In this document: one piece after another, positions 1 to 5,688 of the stretch
How positions within the stretch are numbered: the first letter of the stretch is position 1
Layout: every line of letters begins with the position of its first letter
NCBI GenBank assembly: GCA_007133995.1
Contig: SLLP01000089.1
Location: 1 to 5,688, forward strand
Reading direction: 5' to 3'
Origin: Balneolales bacterium
GTDB lineage: Bacteria > Bacteroidota > Rhodothermia > Balneolales > Natronogracilivirgulaceae
DNA: 5,688 bases
Notes under the pieces: model-generated
Told to the model about the DNA's origin: nothing
The model's database searches: none
The model's input: the letters and a program-made list of their open reading frames with translations, nothing else
Translations under genes and position numbers: made by a program

Positions 1-284
1 TAACTTCGCACCACCCCCAAATTTTCCCCCTCAATAACATGAATCCTTCTTCCGGTTGATTTATTATTCATTTTTTTCGAAAAATCCTGGAGGATGGCCA
101 AAGTTCCATCCACGGAGCCGTCATCACGCACCCACAGATCCCAATGCACCCATGTTTGAAGCCTTAAACTTTCAAGAAGTTCCGGCAAGTACTGCTCACC
201 ATTCCAGGTTGATAAAACGATGGCAATACGAGGAGGGGAGGTCGAATCAACATGGCTGTTTAATGGCTTAGCGATGTTCTTCAT
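1..284 (-). CDS. GT2 family glycosyltransferase, N-terminal part (cut by window edge)
   Basis: This is the first 94 codons of a gene that runs off the low end of the window. After a polar leader of about 18 residues it shows the start of a GT-A fold: RIAIVLSTWNGEQYL at 19-33, then LESLRLQTW at 38-46, then the WVRDDGSVDGT stretch at 51-61, which matches the nucleotide-binding strand and first acidic pair (D54, D55) of GT2 enzymes. NLGVVRS at 88-94 fits the conserved N-x-G region that follows. The TWNGE and DDGS pattern resembles the rhamnosyltransferase-like subgroup of GT2, but donor and acceptor cannot be told. The second acidic motif, the catalytic base and any membrane segments lie outside the window. 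The ATG at 284-282 overlaps the stop of the upstream GT4 gene in an ATGA, supporting this start and coupled translation. The expected role is adding one sugar to the lipid-linked repeat unit in the cytoplasm. Confidence 0.9.
   Translation of the reverse strand, partial: MKNIAKPLNSHVDSTSPPRIAIVLSTWNGEQYLPELLESLRLQTWVHWDLWVRDDGSVDGTLAILQDFSKKMNNKSTGRRIHVIEGENLGVVRS
281..284 (-). promoter_or_regulatory. ATGA stop/start overlap (translational coupling)
   Basis: The minus-strand tetramer ATGA holds both the TGA stop of the 436-residue GT4 gene and the ATG of the GT2 gene. Such overlaps usually let terminating ribosomes restart on the next gene. The purine-rich stretch GGAAAAAGAGC just before the ATG may help but is not a clear Shine-Dalgarno sequence. 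Confidence 0.75.
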
Positions 285-1591
285 GCTCTTTTTCCACAGA
301 CCTGTGATGATAGCACATCCTGAAGTATATGATAAATTTCATCAATAAAACGTTCAGCTGAGAAATGCTTTGTCGCATATTCCAATGCTTTTTGGGTGAT
401 ATCAGCTTGGTGCGAGGGAGAGTCCGCCAATTTTCTGATCTGATCTGCCAGGTGTTCAATGTCACCAGACCGGTACAGAAGCCCGGTTTCTCCATCCTCG
501 ATAATCTCGGGCAGGGCACCGCAATCTGAACTGATCACAGGACACTTGCACAACATGGCTTCAACGGCAGTTCTTCCGAATGTTTCCATCCTGGAAGTGA
601 TGAGCAACATGTCAGCACGAGTAAGTTCATTCATGAAATTGTCCACATAACCCATCAGATGCACCCTATGCTCCAGGCCGGCATTGGAGATCTGCTTCCT
701 GAGTTTCTTCACGGTGGATGGCGTACCGGAGCCGTAAATATCCAGCTGGATATCATAACCCGCATCGACAAGCTTTTTGACACCTCGTACAGCTTCTTCA
801 TAATTTTTTCTTGGTCCCAAACCGCCGGCCATAATCAGACGAAATGATCGCCTGTTAGCCCGAACTTTTTTTGCATCAGGAATGCTTTTGGCGAATTCGA
901 TACCGTTCAAAACAACATCCATGTGCATTCTTGCTGCTATGTCGCTCTTTTTGTTACTGCCGATTTCACACTCCAGTTCGGGCTTCAGTCTGGATTTCAG
1001 GTACTCAGAGTTGCAGATGAATCGATCTGAGGTTCGTGCCATCAATCGAAATGACAAACGTTTACCCATATCAAACAGCCCAAATTCCAAATCTTTGTCA
1101 CCCGGTATTTCACGTGCATGCCAGATGTGACATGGCCGGCCCGGCAGTTTATCTGCCATCCATGCTCCCACTGGCGTAGCAATCGTATTGGTGTAAATAA
1201 CATCAGGTTTCCATTTCCCGGCCTCTCTGAGAAGTCCGGGAAAGCACAACCGGTTTTTCAGCCTCCTTGCATAACGCATTATAAAATGACACCTTTGGCC
1301 GATCCAACGGGTAAAGGGCAGCACGTGGAAGGCAATACCCTCTGCATCAAGGGCACGAGTAAAGGCTCCTTCATGAGGTGCAAACACCAAAAGTTCATAT
1401 GCATTTTTTTTATTTAATCCTCGCAGCAAAGTGAGCAAAGAACGCTCCGCACCATAGAGATCACCACTGTGTGAAATAAACAGAACCCGGGGGCAAACCG
1501 TTTGCATTGGCACGCCAGTTTTATCCAAACTCGATTCCATTTCAGAATGAAATGTTCCATGCAGGGGCAGCGCTTGATTAATTGATTTCAT
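281..1591 (-). CDS. GT4 family glycosyltransferase (436 aa)
   Basis: This is a GT-B fold retaining glycosyltransferase that probably adds one sugar to the repeat unit at the cytoplasmic face of the inner membrane. The N-terminal domain starts with CPRVLFISHS at 33-42 and the loop GDLYGAERSLL at 43-53, typical of GT4 enzymes. The acceptor half continues through VIYTNT at 131-136 and HIWHAREI at 155-162. The C-terminal donor domain begins near 250 (RLIMAGGLGPRKNY) and carries the E-x7-E motif ETFGRTAVE at 336-344, then PVISSDCGALPEII at 351-364 and DGETGLL at 366-372. A basic, amphipathic stretch at about 95-126 could help membrane association (inference). About 12 extra residues lie between the SEYL helix and the VVLNG linker (about 203-224). 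The start is uncertain: the ATG at 1591 leaves about 34 residues before the fold, while ATGs at 1540 (M18) and 1507 (M29) would shorten it. None has a clear ribosome binding site. It follows the previous gene after 34 bp, and its stop overlaps the next start. Donor sugar unknown. Confidence 0.93.
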   Translation of the reverse strand: MKSINQALPLHGTFHSEMESSLDKTGVPMQTVCPRVLFISHSGDLYGAERSLLTLLRGLNKKNAYELLVFAPHEGAFTRALDAEGIAFHVLPFTRWIGQRCHFIMRYARRLKNRLCFPGLLREAGKWKPDVIYTNTIATPVGAWMADKLPGRPCHIWHAREIPGDKDLEFGLFDMGKRLSFRLMARTSDRFICNSEYLKSRLKPELECEIGSNKKSDIAARMHMDVVLNGIEFAKSIPDAKKVRANRRSFRLIMAGGLGPRKNYEEAVRGVKKLVDAGYDIQLDIYGSGTPSTVKKLRKQISNAGLEHRVHLMGYVDNFMNELTRADMLLITSRMETFGRTAVEAMLCKCPVISSDCGALPEIIEDGETGLLYRSGDIEHLADQIRKLADSPSHQADITQKALEYATKHFSAERFIDEIYHILQDVLSSQVCGKRA

Positions 1592-1625
1592 GTATCATTA
1601 ACGAATTGTCAGAGAAAGATTACTA

Positions 1626-2786
1626 TTAAATCATATCATAATGTTTGGATAAAGATAAACCTTGTTTTCGCGCATCAAAATAAGTCTCAATATGCTTGCG
1701 GGCCCGGTCTGTCAATATTGACCAGGAATCAGTTTTGGATATTAGTTTTTCAAGGCATTTTGCCAAACCTTCCGTATCACGCTCATCTGCCAGATACCCT
1801 GATTCACCATCCTGGATAACGCCCGGTATATCACAATGATTTGAACTGACAACGGGCATGCCACTGGCTGCCATTTCAATAAGTGATACAGGGGCACCGC
1901 CTTCGCTATCTCCGTCTATCGCTGTTACACTTGGAGCAAGATATATGTGATGACCCGCAGCCGTCTCCATCAACTGACTTGCTGTCTGGAATCCTGTGAG
2001 ATACACCCTGTCCGATAAGATAGAAGTCTTTAAAAAATCAACGATCCGCTTTTTTTCGCGGAGTGACTCCCCGTCATCTATGGCATCACCAACCAGCGTT
2101 ACCTCAACATCAAATCGAGATGCAACCTGTTCAATTGCTTTCAACCCGTAGATAAAACCTTTCTTCTGACGAATAGCCGCCGCCATTAAAATTCGAAAAG
2201 GTTCATCTTGCTGTTTGTTTCTGGGTTGATATGGAATTGCTTTCAAATCCACCCCCAGCCGATGTACCCGAATGCGTTCAGCGGAACAGCCCAGCGCTTC
2301 CACCTTTCCAGCCATATAAGGCCCCTCGCACAGAACAAGGTCTATTCCGCTGAACATGTCGCGGTATCGTTTTTTCCAGTCAGGATTAACATGTGGCAGA
2401 TGATCCACATCCTGACCATAAAACGTAACTACCTGTTTGATATTTCTGATATGAGAGGATGCCAATAGCTGCATGATTCGGTAGTTTTTCCACCCAACCG
2501 GTCCAAAATGTGAATGCAGGATATCAGGTCTGAGTCTGCCGCACATCCTCCTGACGTAGAGGTGATAGTCCGAGTGATGTAACAGCCTGGTGCTCCATTT
2601 ACTCAGACGGGATGAAGGCCCCGAGAGCGAATGAATATTGGGAAGCTGAAACTGATCGAGGTGCTCAGTTTCCTTGCATACAATGTGGGATGTGATTGAT
2701 TCAGGTAAAAAACGCACCTGGTGATAGAGCCAGGTCTGCGTTTGTGGCAGCCAGACTGGAAAACTGTGAATAACGGTCTGTGACAT
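1626..2786 (-). CDS. GT4 glycosyltransferase, AmsK/WcaL-like (386 aa)
   Basis: This is a GT-B fold retaining transferase resembling the colanic-acid/amylovoran type (WcaL, AmsK), which add a hexose to an undecaprenyl-linked oligosaccharide. The N-terminal domain lacks the usual Gly-rich loop at its start and instead reads SFPVWLPQTQTWLYHQV at 8-24, the form seen in the subgroup whose members carry S-E-T-F or Q-T-W there. DILHSHFGPVG at 88-98 and VVTFYGQDVDHLP at 119-131 are strong subgroup markers. The donor domain begins at about 197 with FRILMAAAIRQKKGF and carries LVGDA at 231-235, YLTGF at 262-266 and the acidic motif SEGGAPVSLIEMA at 294-306 (E295, E304, eight residues apart), then GMPVVSSNHCDIP at 309-321 and DGESGYL at 326-332. 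Length is normal for the family. The ATG at 2786 sits one base after the flippase stop, fixing the start by coupling; no Shine-Dalgarno is seen. The exact sugar cannot be assigned. Confidence 0.93.
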   Translation of the reverse strand: MSQTVIHSFPVWLPQTQTWLYHQVRFLPESITSHIVCKETEHLDQFQLPNIHSLSGPSSRLSKWSTRLLHHSDYHLYVRRMCGRLRPDILHSHFGPVGWKNYRIMQLLASSHIRNIKQVVTFYGQDVDHLPHVNPDWKKRYRDMFSGIDLVLCEGPYMAGKVEALGCSAERIRVHRLGVDLKAIPYQPRNKQQDEPFRILMAAAIRQKKGFIYGLKAIEQVASRFDVEVTLVGDAIDDGESLREKKRIVDFLKTSILSDRVYLTGFQTASQLMETAAGHHIYLAPSVTAIDGDSEGGAPVSLIEMAASGMPVVSSNHCDIPGVIQDGESGYLADERDTEGLAKCLEKLISKTDSWSILTDRARKHIETYFDARKQGLSLSKHYDMI

Positions 2787-2790
2787 ACTA
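2784..2790 (-). promoter_or_regulatory. TAG-T-ATG junction between flippase and GT4
   Basis: The flippase stop (2790-2788) and the ATG of the following GT4 gene (2786-2784) are separated by one base. No purine-rich ribosome binding site precedes this ATG, so initiation probably relies on ribosomes finishing the flippase. Confidence 0.65.
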
Positions 2791-4281
2791 AGAATCAGTT
2801 GGATAGGTGTTGACAGTATCGCGTTTTCCGGTCTTGCCCCTCAGTGCCTGCAAAACCTCCTGAATTAAATCGGACTGCAGTTTGATCATCAAGGGAAGGT
2901 AAACGATCAGGAAGAGCGCGACAATGGAAATTACCATAATGAAATCTGTGACGTGCATTACTCGTTCTATAGAATAACGGAAAAGCCGGCCAACCATCCA
3001 TGAAAATGTTAATACAGCGGCAACAGGCACAACCCCTTTCAGAAAATGCGACCATTCCAATGATATAAGACGATGTACCAGAATCGTTTGTCCTGCAACA
3101 AAATAGAACACATTAATAATAATGTAGAGCCATAACAACACAAATACTGAGTATTGAGCGCCGGTCAGAAAGATCGCAGTACTTGCGATAGCTGTGCACA
3201 GGTTCCATAGAAAAAGTCGACGGGCACGGCCTTTTGCCAGAATTATATTTCCGCTTGGGTTGCCAAGCATGCGAAGAAGTCCGACTGCCGCCATAAGAGG
3301 AATTAGTTGGATGGCAAGTTCCCAGCCGCCACCAAACAACAACGGAACAAGCCACGGAGCCGTCAGCGCCGCAAGCAGCAGTATGGGAGCGACCATGGAC
3401 ATCATCACCCGCATCAGCTTTAGATACCCGTTTCGTAATATGGCGTCATCATCCTTTCGGCTGGAAAATACCGGCAGTGCAACCCGGTTAAGAAGCGGAC
3501 TGAGCCTGGCAATCGGAAACAACACCAGATGATAGGAAAGGTGATAGGCACCAAGAATCTCGGGACCGAAAAACCGTCCGATAATAAGTTGATCAATTCG
3601 TGTGGCATAAACACCCAGGCTGCGGTCCCCCATCTGAAAAAGTCCAAAGCTCAAATGGGACCAGACGTCGGCAGGAGCAAAGTGAAAAGCTGGTATCCAT
3701 TTTCGAAAACCGTTGGCTATATAAAACAGGGATAGCGACGACGCTGTAACAATGTGAGACCAGATCAGGGAATAAACACCCCAGCCATTAAGGGCAAGTG
3801 TTACAGCCGTTATGAATCCAATGGTAGCACTGACACTCTCGGCAATTGTAATATATTTGAAAGACAACGACTTGCGAAGCATCACCTCATAAAGTGCTCC
3901 TGCGGCATAAACCGGTAAAATCAGCCCTCCGAGTCGCAGCAGATGGTTCACTTCAGGTTCGCTATAAAAGGAGGAAAAAAATGGAGCAGTAACAAAAACG
4001 ATGCCGTAGAGCGTAATACCTGCCAATATATTGATCCAGTACAGTGTGGACAATTGTCGCAAAGTCTGATTTCTATAATGAATTACTGCATTGCTCGTGC
4101 CTCCGTCAGCAAAAATACGTCCGATACTGATGATGACCATGGCCATGGCCAGAAGGCCGAAATCGCCTGGACCAAGTAATCGCGCAAGGACAATATATTT
4201 GATCAGTTCCAGGCTGTTGGATATCATGCCGGACAATCCGCTCCATCCGGCACTGCGATATGCCTTCGTCTGAAGTCCCAT
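2788..4281 (-). CDS. Wzx-type polysaccharide flippase, MOP superfamily (497 aa)
   Basis: This is an integral inner-membrane protein that moves lipid-linked sugar repeat units from the cytoplasmic to the periplasmic face. It starts with the amphipathic AYRSAGWSGLSGMISNSLEL at 7-26 and IKYIVLARLLGPGDFGLLAM at 27-46, the classic opening of the TuaB/WzxC-like branch (Polysacc_synt_3). Hydrophobic segments run the whole length, about 12-14 by eye, for example near 42-57, 80-100, 117-133, 150-165, 169-190, 245-265, 292-314, 320-338, 355-372, 376-400, 415-430 and 445-466. The central RIDQLIIGRFFGPEILGAY at 228-246 and RVALPVFSS at 266-274 are also typical. The tail after about 470 is polar. Length matches the family. 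The ATG at 4281 overlaps the upstream stop (TAATG) and has an AAGGA nine bases before it, so the start is well supported. The substrate is presumably the repeat unit made by the neighbouring transferases; flippase sequence alone does not reveal it. Confidence 0.95.
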   Translation of the reverse strand: MGLQTKAYRSAGWSGLSGMISNSLELIKYIVLARLLGPGDFGLLAMAMVIISIGRIFADGGTSNAVIHYRNQTLRQLSTLYWINILAGITLYGIVFVTAPFFSSFYSEPEVNHLLRLGGLILPVYAAGALYEVMLRKSLSFKYITIAESVSATIGFITAVTLALNGWGVYSLIWSHIVTASSLSLFYIANGFRKWIPAFHFAPADVWSHLSFGLFQMGDRSLGVYATRIDQLIIGRFFGPEILGAYHLSYHLVLFPIARLSPLLNRVALPVFSSRKDDDAILRNGYLKLMRVMMSMVAPILLLAALTAPWLVPLLFGGGWELAIQLIPLMAAVGLLRMLGNPSGNIILAKGRARRLFLWNLCTAIASTAIFLTGAQYSVFVLLWLYIIINVFYFVAGQTILVHRLISLEWSHFLKGVVPVAAVLTFSWMVGRLFRYSIERVMHVTDFIMVISIVALFLIVYLPLMIKLQSDLIQEVLQALRGKTGKRDTVNTYPTDS

Positions 4282-5396
4282 TAGCCAGAGTCCTTTTTTT
4301 GCAATCTGCGAAGGATTCTTCCGGCAAGGACCGAAACCCTGGCCCCGAATGTTCTATTTTCAAGTATCGGACTGAACGCTGCCTGTGCACCAAAACTTTG
4401 TTTGAACCGGTCAACTCCCACTATTCCCATACTTGGATTGAAATCAAACCATCGCAATCCGTATTTGCAGCAGTGTTCAATGAGAGTGGCGATTAATAGA
4501 TTAACGGGTCGCAGTGCCTGGAACGCCGGGTCAGAGGCGCCATGCCAGTAGGTCATATGCTGGTTCCCGGTCAGTATCACGGCGCCAGCAACAATCTTGC
4601 CCTCATGCTCCGCAAGCCAGATCTCCCGGGATGTAACGCCTGCAGATGACTCGCGTTGCTTTCTTTTTGTCCCGCTGGATTTGAATTGATCATCGGAATC
4701 CAGAATCAATTCAAAAAAAGTACGGGAATAGATATGAGAAGGAGGAGGGTTCCAACGTAGCAAGGCACTCTGATATATATTGTAATACGCTGCCAAATCC
4801 TGTTCACTCGACACCCTGCGAATGTGCACCCCGGCCCGCTCAGCTTTATTTAATTTTGCCTTCATGCTTCCTTTGCCTGCAGCCCATCCCCTGTGAATGG
4901 CATCATAACCATTTGCACAGTCTATGACCCGGGTATGATCATCTATGGTGGTTATCTCAGGCAGTGAATAGGAAGTATTTGCAAGAAAATCCCGAATTCC
5001 CGAAGTGGGGGAAGATCCGTTTCCGTGACCGAGGGGAGTCATTGGAAACAATCTGTATGTCAAAGAACTGCAGTGGGCAAACAATGCTCTAATCAGTATC
5101 AACACTTCCTCTCCTGTCAGAGCATCACCAGGTTTGCCCAGCCATCCTCCATAGGTGCCGGCCGGCGCGGCATGCCACAGGGAACCGAGCCCTCCGCGAA
5201 GTGACTGGCGGGTCAGTGGAATCAAAACTGTTTTACCTGATGGGAGCTTGGCAAGCAGCGGGTTCGCCCGATATCGCCCGTCCGTGTACCGATTCCAGAG
5301 CGCTGACCACCCGGGTGACTGGAAGTATGATGCCGTTTCCGTCATCCGGTAGTATTCTTGCCATTCATTTATGCCAACAGGCTTCAGCATAAGCAT
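4281..5396 (-). CDS. FemAB-like / GNAT-fold acyltransferase (371 aa)
   Basis: This resembles the Acetyltransf_6 (PF13480) branch of the GNAT/FemAB superfamily: proteins of about 340-380 residues with two GNAT-like halves that transfer an acyl or aminoacyl group. The N-terminal half has SYFQSPGWSALW at 23-34 and PAGTYGGWLG at 78-87, both common in FemAB-type proteins in polysaccharide loci. The C-terminal half shows MKAKLNKAERAGVHIRRV at 178-195, YYNIYQSALLRW at 204-215, IWLAEHEGKIVAGAVIL at 259-275, a YWHGASDP core at 283-290, RPVNLLIATLIEHC at 296-309, and GLRWFDFNPSMGIVGVDRFK at 313-332, ending QSFGAQ. A hydrophilic, Lys/Ser-rich insert lies at about 233-257. There is no signal peptide or membrane segment, so it is cytoplasmic. 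The ATG at 5396 is 35 bp after the wecE stop; a second ATG at 5390 (M3) is equally possible, and neither has a Shine-Dalgarno. Given its neighbours it may acylate an amino sugar such as Fuc4N, but the donor could be acetyl-CoA or an aminoacyl-tRNA; this is inference. Confidence 0.83.
   Translation of the reverse strand: MLMLKPVGINEWQEYYRMTETASYFQSPGWSALWNRYTDGRYRANPLLAKLPSGKTVLIPLTRQSLRGGLGSLWHAAPAGTYGGWLGKPGDALTGEEVLILIRALFAHCSSLTYRLFPMTPLGHGNGSSPTSGIRDFLANTSYSLPEITTIDDHTRVIDCANGYDAIHRGWAAGKGSMKAKLNKAERAGVHIRRVSSEQDLAAYYNIYQSALLRWNPPPSHIYSRTFFELILDSDDQFKSSGTKRKQRESSAGVTSREIWLAEHEGKIVAGAVILTGNQHMTYWHGASDPAFQALRPVNLLIATLIEHCCKYGLRWFDFNPSMGIVGVDRFKQSFGAQAAFSPILENRTFGARVSVLAGRILRRLQKKDSG
4291..4295 (-). 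promoter_or_regulatory. Shine-Dalgarno-like AAGGA for the flippase gene
   Basis: The minus strand reads AAGGA with nine bases between it and the flippase ATG at 4281. It lies inside the last codons of the acyltransferase gene and is the only clear ribosome-binding-like sequence at any start in the window. Together with the TAATG overlap at 4283-4279 it supports this ATG. It is fused to a run of seven A residues (see the slippery heptamer). Confidence 0.55.
4293..4299 (-). other. A-AAA-AAG heptamer in acyltransferase frame
   Basis: The codons CAA AAA AAG (Q366 K367 K368 of the acyltransferase) contain A-AAA-AAG in the phase that allows a -1 slip, the same heptamer used in E. coli dnaX. A -1 shift here would read GGA CTC TGG CTA ATG and continue in the flippase frame, giving an acyltransferase-flippase fusion. 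Whether slippage happens is unknown. The same heptamer in the same phase also occurs inside the 386-residue GT4 gene (GAA AAA AAG near 2050), where a slip would stop within four codons, so chance is a fair explanation. Confidence 0.3.
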
Positions 5397-5431
5397 TTAT
5401 ACGTGAAGTAACTCAATAACAGACAATTTTA

Positions 5432-5688
5432 TCAGGCCGACCTGAAATAATTTGAAATAACAGAATAGACCCGGTCGGCGACATCATGACAAATATCTTT
5501 CAGATCCGGATAGAGCGGAAGACGCACGAGTGTATTTGCCAGATGTTCGGTTTGCGGAAGCTGAATACCTTCACCCAGGATTTTTTTTGCATATGGTGCA
5601 TTATGAAGCGGAACATAATGAAATGTTGCTCCAATGCCGGCCTCCTTCAAACGGGCAATCAATGGGTCGCGAAGTGCCGGATCCTGCA
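5432..5688 (-). CDS. wecE: dTDP-4-amino-4,6-dideoxygalactose transaminase, C-terminal part (cut by window edge)
   Basis: The last 84 codons of a DegT/DnrJ/EryC1/StrS aminotransferase are visible; the family is about 375 residues long, so less than a quarter is here. Reading from the window edge, DPLIARLKEAGIGATFHYVP is followed by LHNAP, then LPQTEHLANTLVRLPLYPDL. The G-I-G-A-x-F-H-Y-V-P-L-H stretch plus the R-L-P-L-Y tail are what I associate with the WecE/RffA subgroup rather than with PglE- or ArnB-like relatives. WecE uses PLP and glutamate to convert dTDP-4-keto-6-deoxyglucose into dTDP-4-amino-4,6-dideoxygalactose (dTDP-Fuc4N), a precursor for enterobacterial common antigen and many O-antigens. 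The PLP lysine and cofactor-binding motifs are outside the window, so activity cannot be checked. It ends in TGA at 5434-5432, and the next gene begins 35 bp later. A run of eight A residues (5588-5581) encodes the Ala-Lys-Lys-Ile stretch and keeps the frame. Confidence 0.85.
   Translation of the reverse strand, partial: QDPALRDPLIARLKEAGIGATFHYVPLHNAPYAKKILGEGIQLPQTEHLANTLVRLPLYPDLKDICHDVADRVYSVISNYFRSA

Larger units (their letters stand above)
1..5688 (-). other. Polysaccharide biosynthesis operon, both ends cut
   Basis: Six genes lie head to tail on the minus strand with almost no non-coding DNA. From upstream to downstream the junctions are: a 35-bp gap, a 1-base TAATG overlap, a 1-base gap (TAG-T-ATG), a 34-bp gap, and a 4-base ATGA overlap. 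Such packing supports a single transcript with translational coupling. The gene content (sugar aminotransferase, acyltransferase, Wzx-type flippase, two GT4 and one GT2 transferase) is that of an O-antigen, capsule or exopolysaccharide locus. Neither the promoter nor the terminator is inside the window, and there is no stretch over 300 bases without a gene. Confidence 0.88.

Noticed and set aside
1592..1625. Possible terminator or promoter in the 34-bp gap between the two GT4 genes
   Set aside because: No inverted repeat followed by a T-run and no clear promoter elements were found on either strand.
2045..2053. Second A-AAA-AAG heptamer inside the 386-residue GT4 gene
   Set aside because: A -1 slip leads to a stop within four codons in the middle of the donor domain. 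It simply reflects Lys-Lys coded AAA AAG and serves as a caution for the similar site at the acyltransferase end.
56..5392. Many plus-strand open frames of 60-112 codons and minus-strand frames nested in the main genes
   Set aside because: All lie inside the six well-supported minus-strand genes in other frames, show no recognisable domain, have low-complexity or Ser/Arg/His-rich translations typical of antisense reading, and have no gene-like spacing.
5397..5431. Possible promoter in the 35-bp gap between wecE and the acyltransferase
   Set aside because: The gap is A/T-rich but shows no convincing -35/-10 pair with proper spacing, and it is too short to suggest more than an operon junction.
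5581..5588. Run of eight A residues in the wecE coding strand as a frameshift site or pseudogene sign
   Set aside because: The frame on both sides gives a continuous WecE-like protein, and a -1 slip would meet a stop after three codons, so there is no sign of programmed use or a broken gene.
1..5688. CRISPR array, insertion sequence, attachment site, tRNA or riboswitch
   Set aside because: No spaced direct repeats, terminal inverted repeats, transposase-like frames or RNA-like structures were seen; nearly every base is accounted for by coding sequence.

Overview
The window is a compact, single-strand block of surface-polysaccharide genes, all on the minus strand and so read from high to low coordinates. 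The set is a WecE/RffA-type sugar aminotransferase, a Wzx-type flippase and three glycosyltransferases. This indicates a Gram-negative-style O-antigen or exopolysaccharide locus of the Wzx/Wzy kind. GC looks like the mid-to-high 40s percent by eye. Most starts lack a Shine-Dalgarno sequence, which would fit Bacteroidota and relatives such as Balneolota, but I cannot fix the taxon from this window.

Layout in transcription order: (i) 5688-5432, the C-terminal end of a wecE/rffA-like dTDP-4-amino-4,6-dideoxygalactose transaminase, cut by the window edge; (ii) 5396-4281, a 371-residue FemAB-like/GNAT acyltransferase (Acetyltransf_6 type); (iii) 4281-2788, a 497-residue MOP-superfamily polysaccharide flippase; (iv) 2786-1626, a GT4 glycosyltransferase of the AmsK/WcaL-like type; (v) 1591-281, a second GT4 glycosyltransferase; (vi) 284-1, the N-terminal 94 codons of a GT2 glycosyltransferase, cut by the window edge. 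Junctions are very tight (TAATG overlap, one-base gap, ATGA overlap, two gaps of about 35 bp), so this is almost certainly one operon. No promoter, terminator, RNA gene, mobile element, CRISPR array or long repeat was seen. The plus strand carries only shadow frames.

How the genes fit together (inference from family knowledge): WecE would supply a nucleotide-activated 4-amino-4,6-dideoxyhexose. The glycosyltransferases would build the repeat unit on undecaprenyl phosphate on the cytoplasmic face of the inner membrane, and the flippase would turn it over to the periplasm. The FemAB-like protein may acylate or aminoacylate an amino sugar, but nothing in the sequence proves its substrate. The initiating transferase, Wzy polymerase, chain-length regulator and ligase are not in the window.

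No clearly novel system is present. The most distinctive points are an in-frame A-AAA-AAG heptamer just before the acyltransferase stop, where a -1 slip would enter the flippase frame, and the FemAB-like acyltransferase placed between wecE and the flippase.
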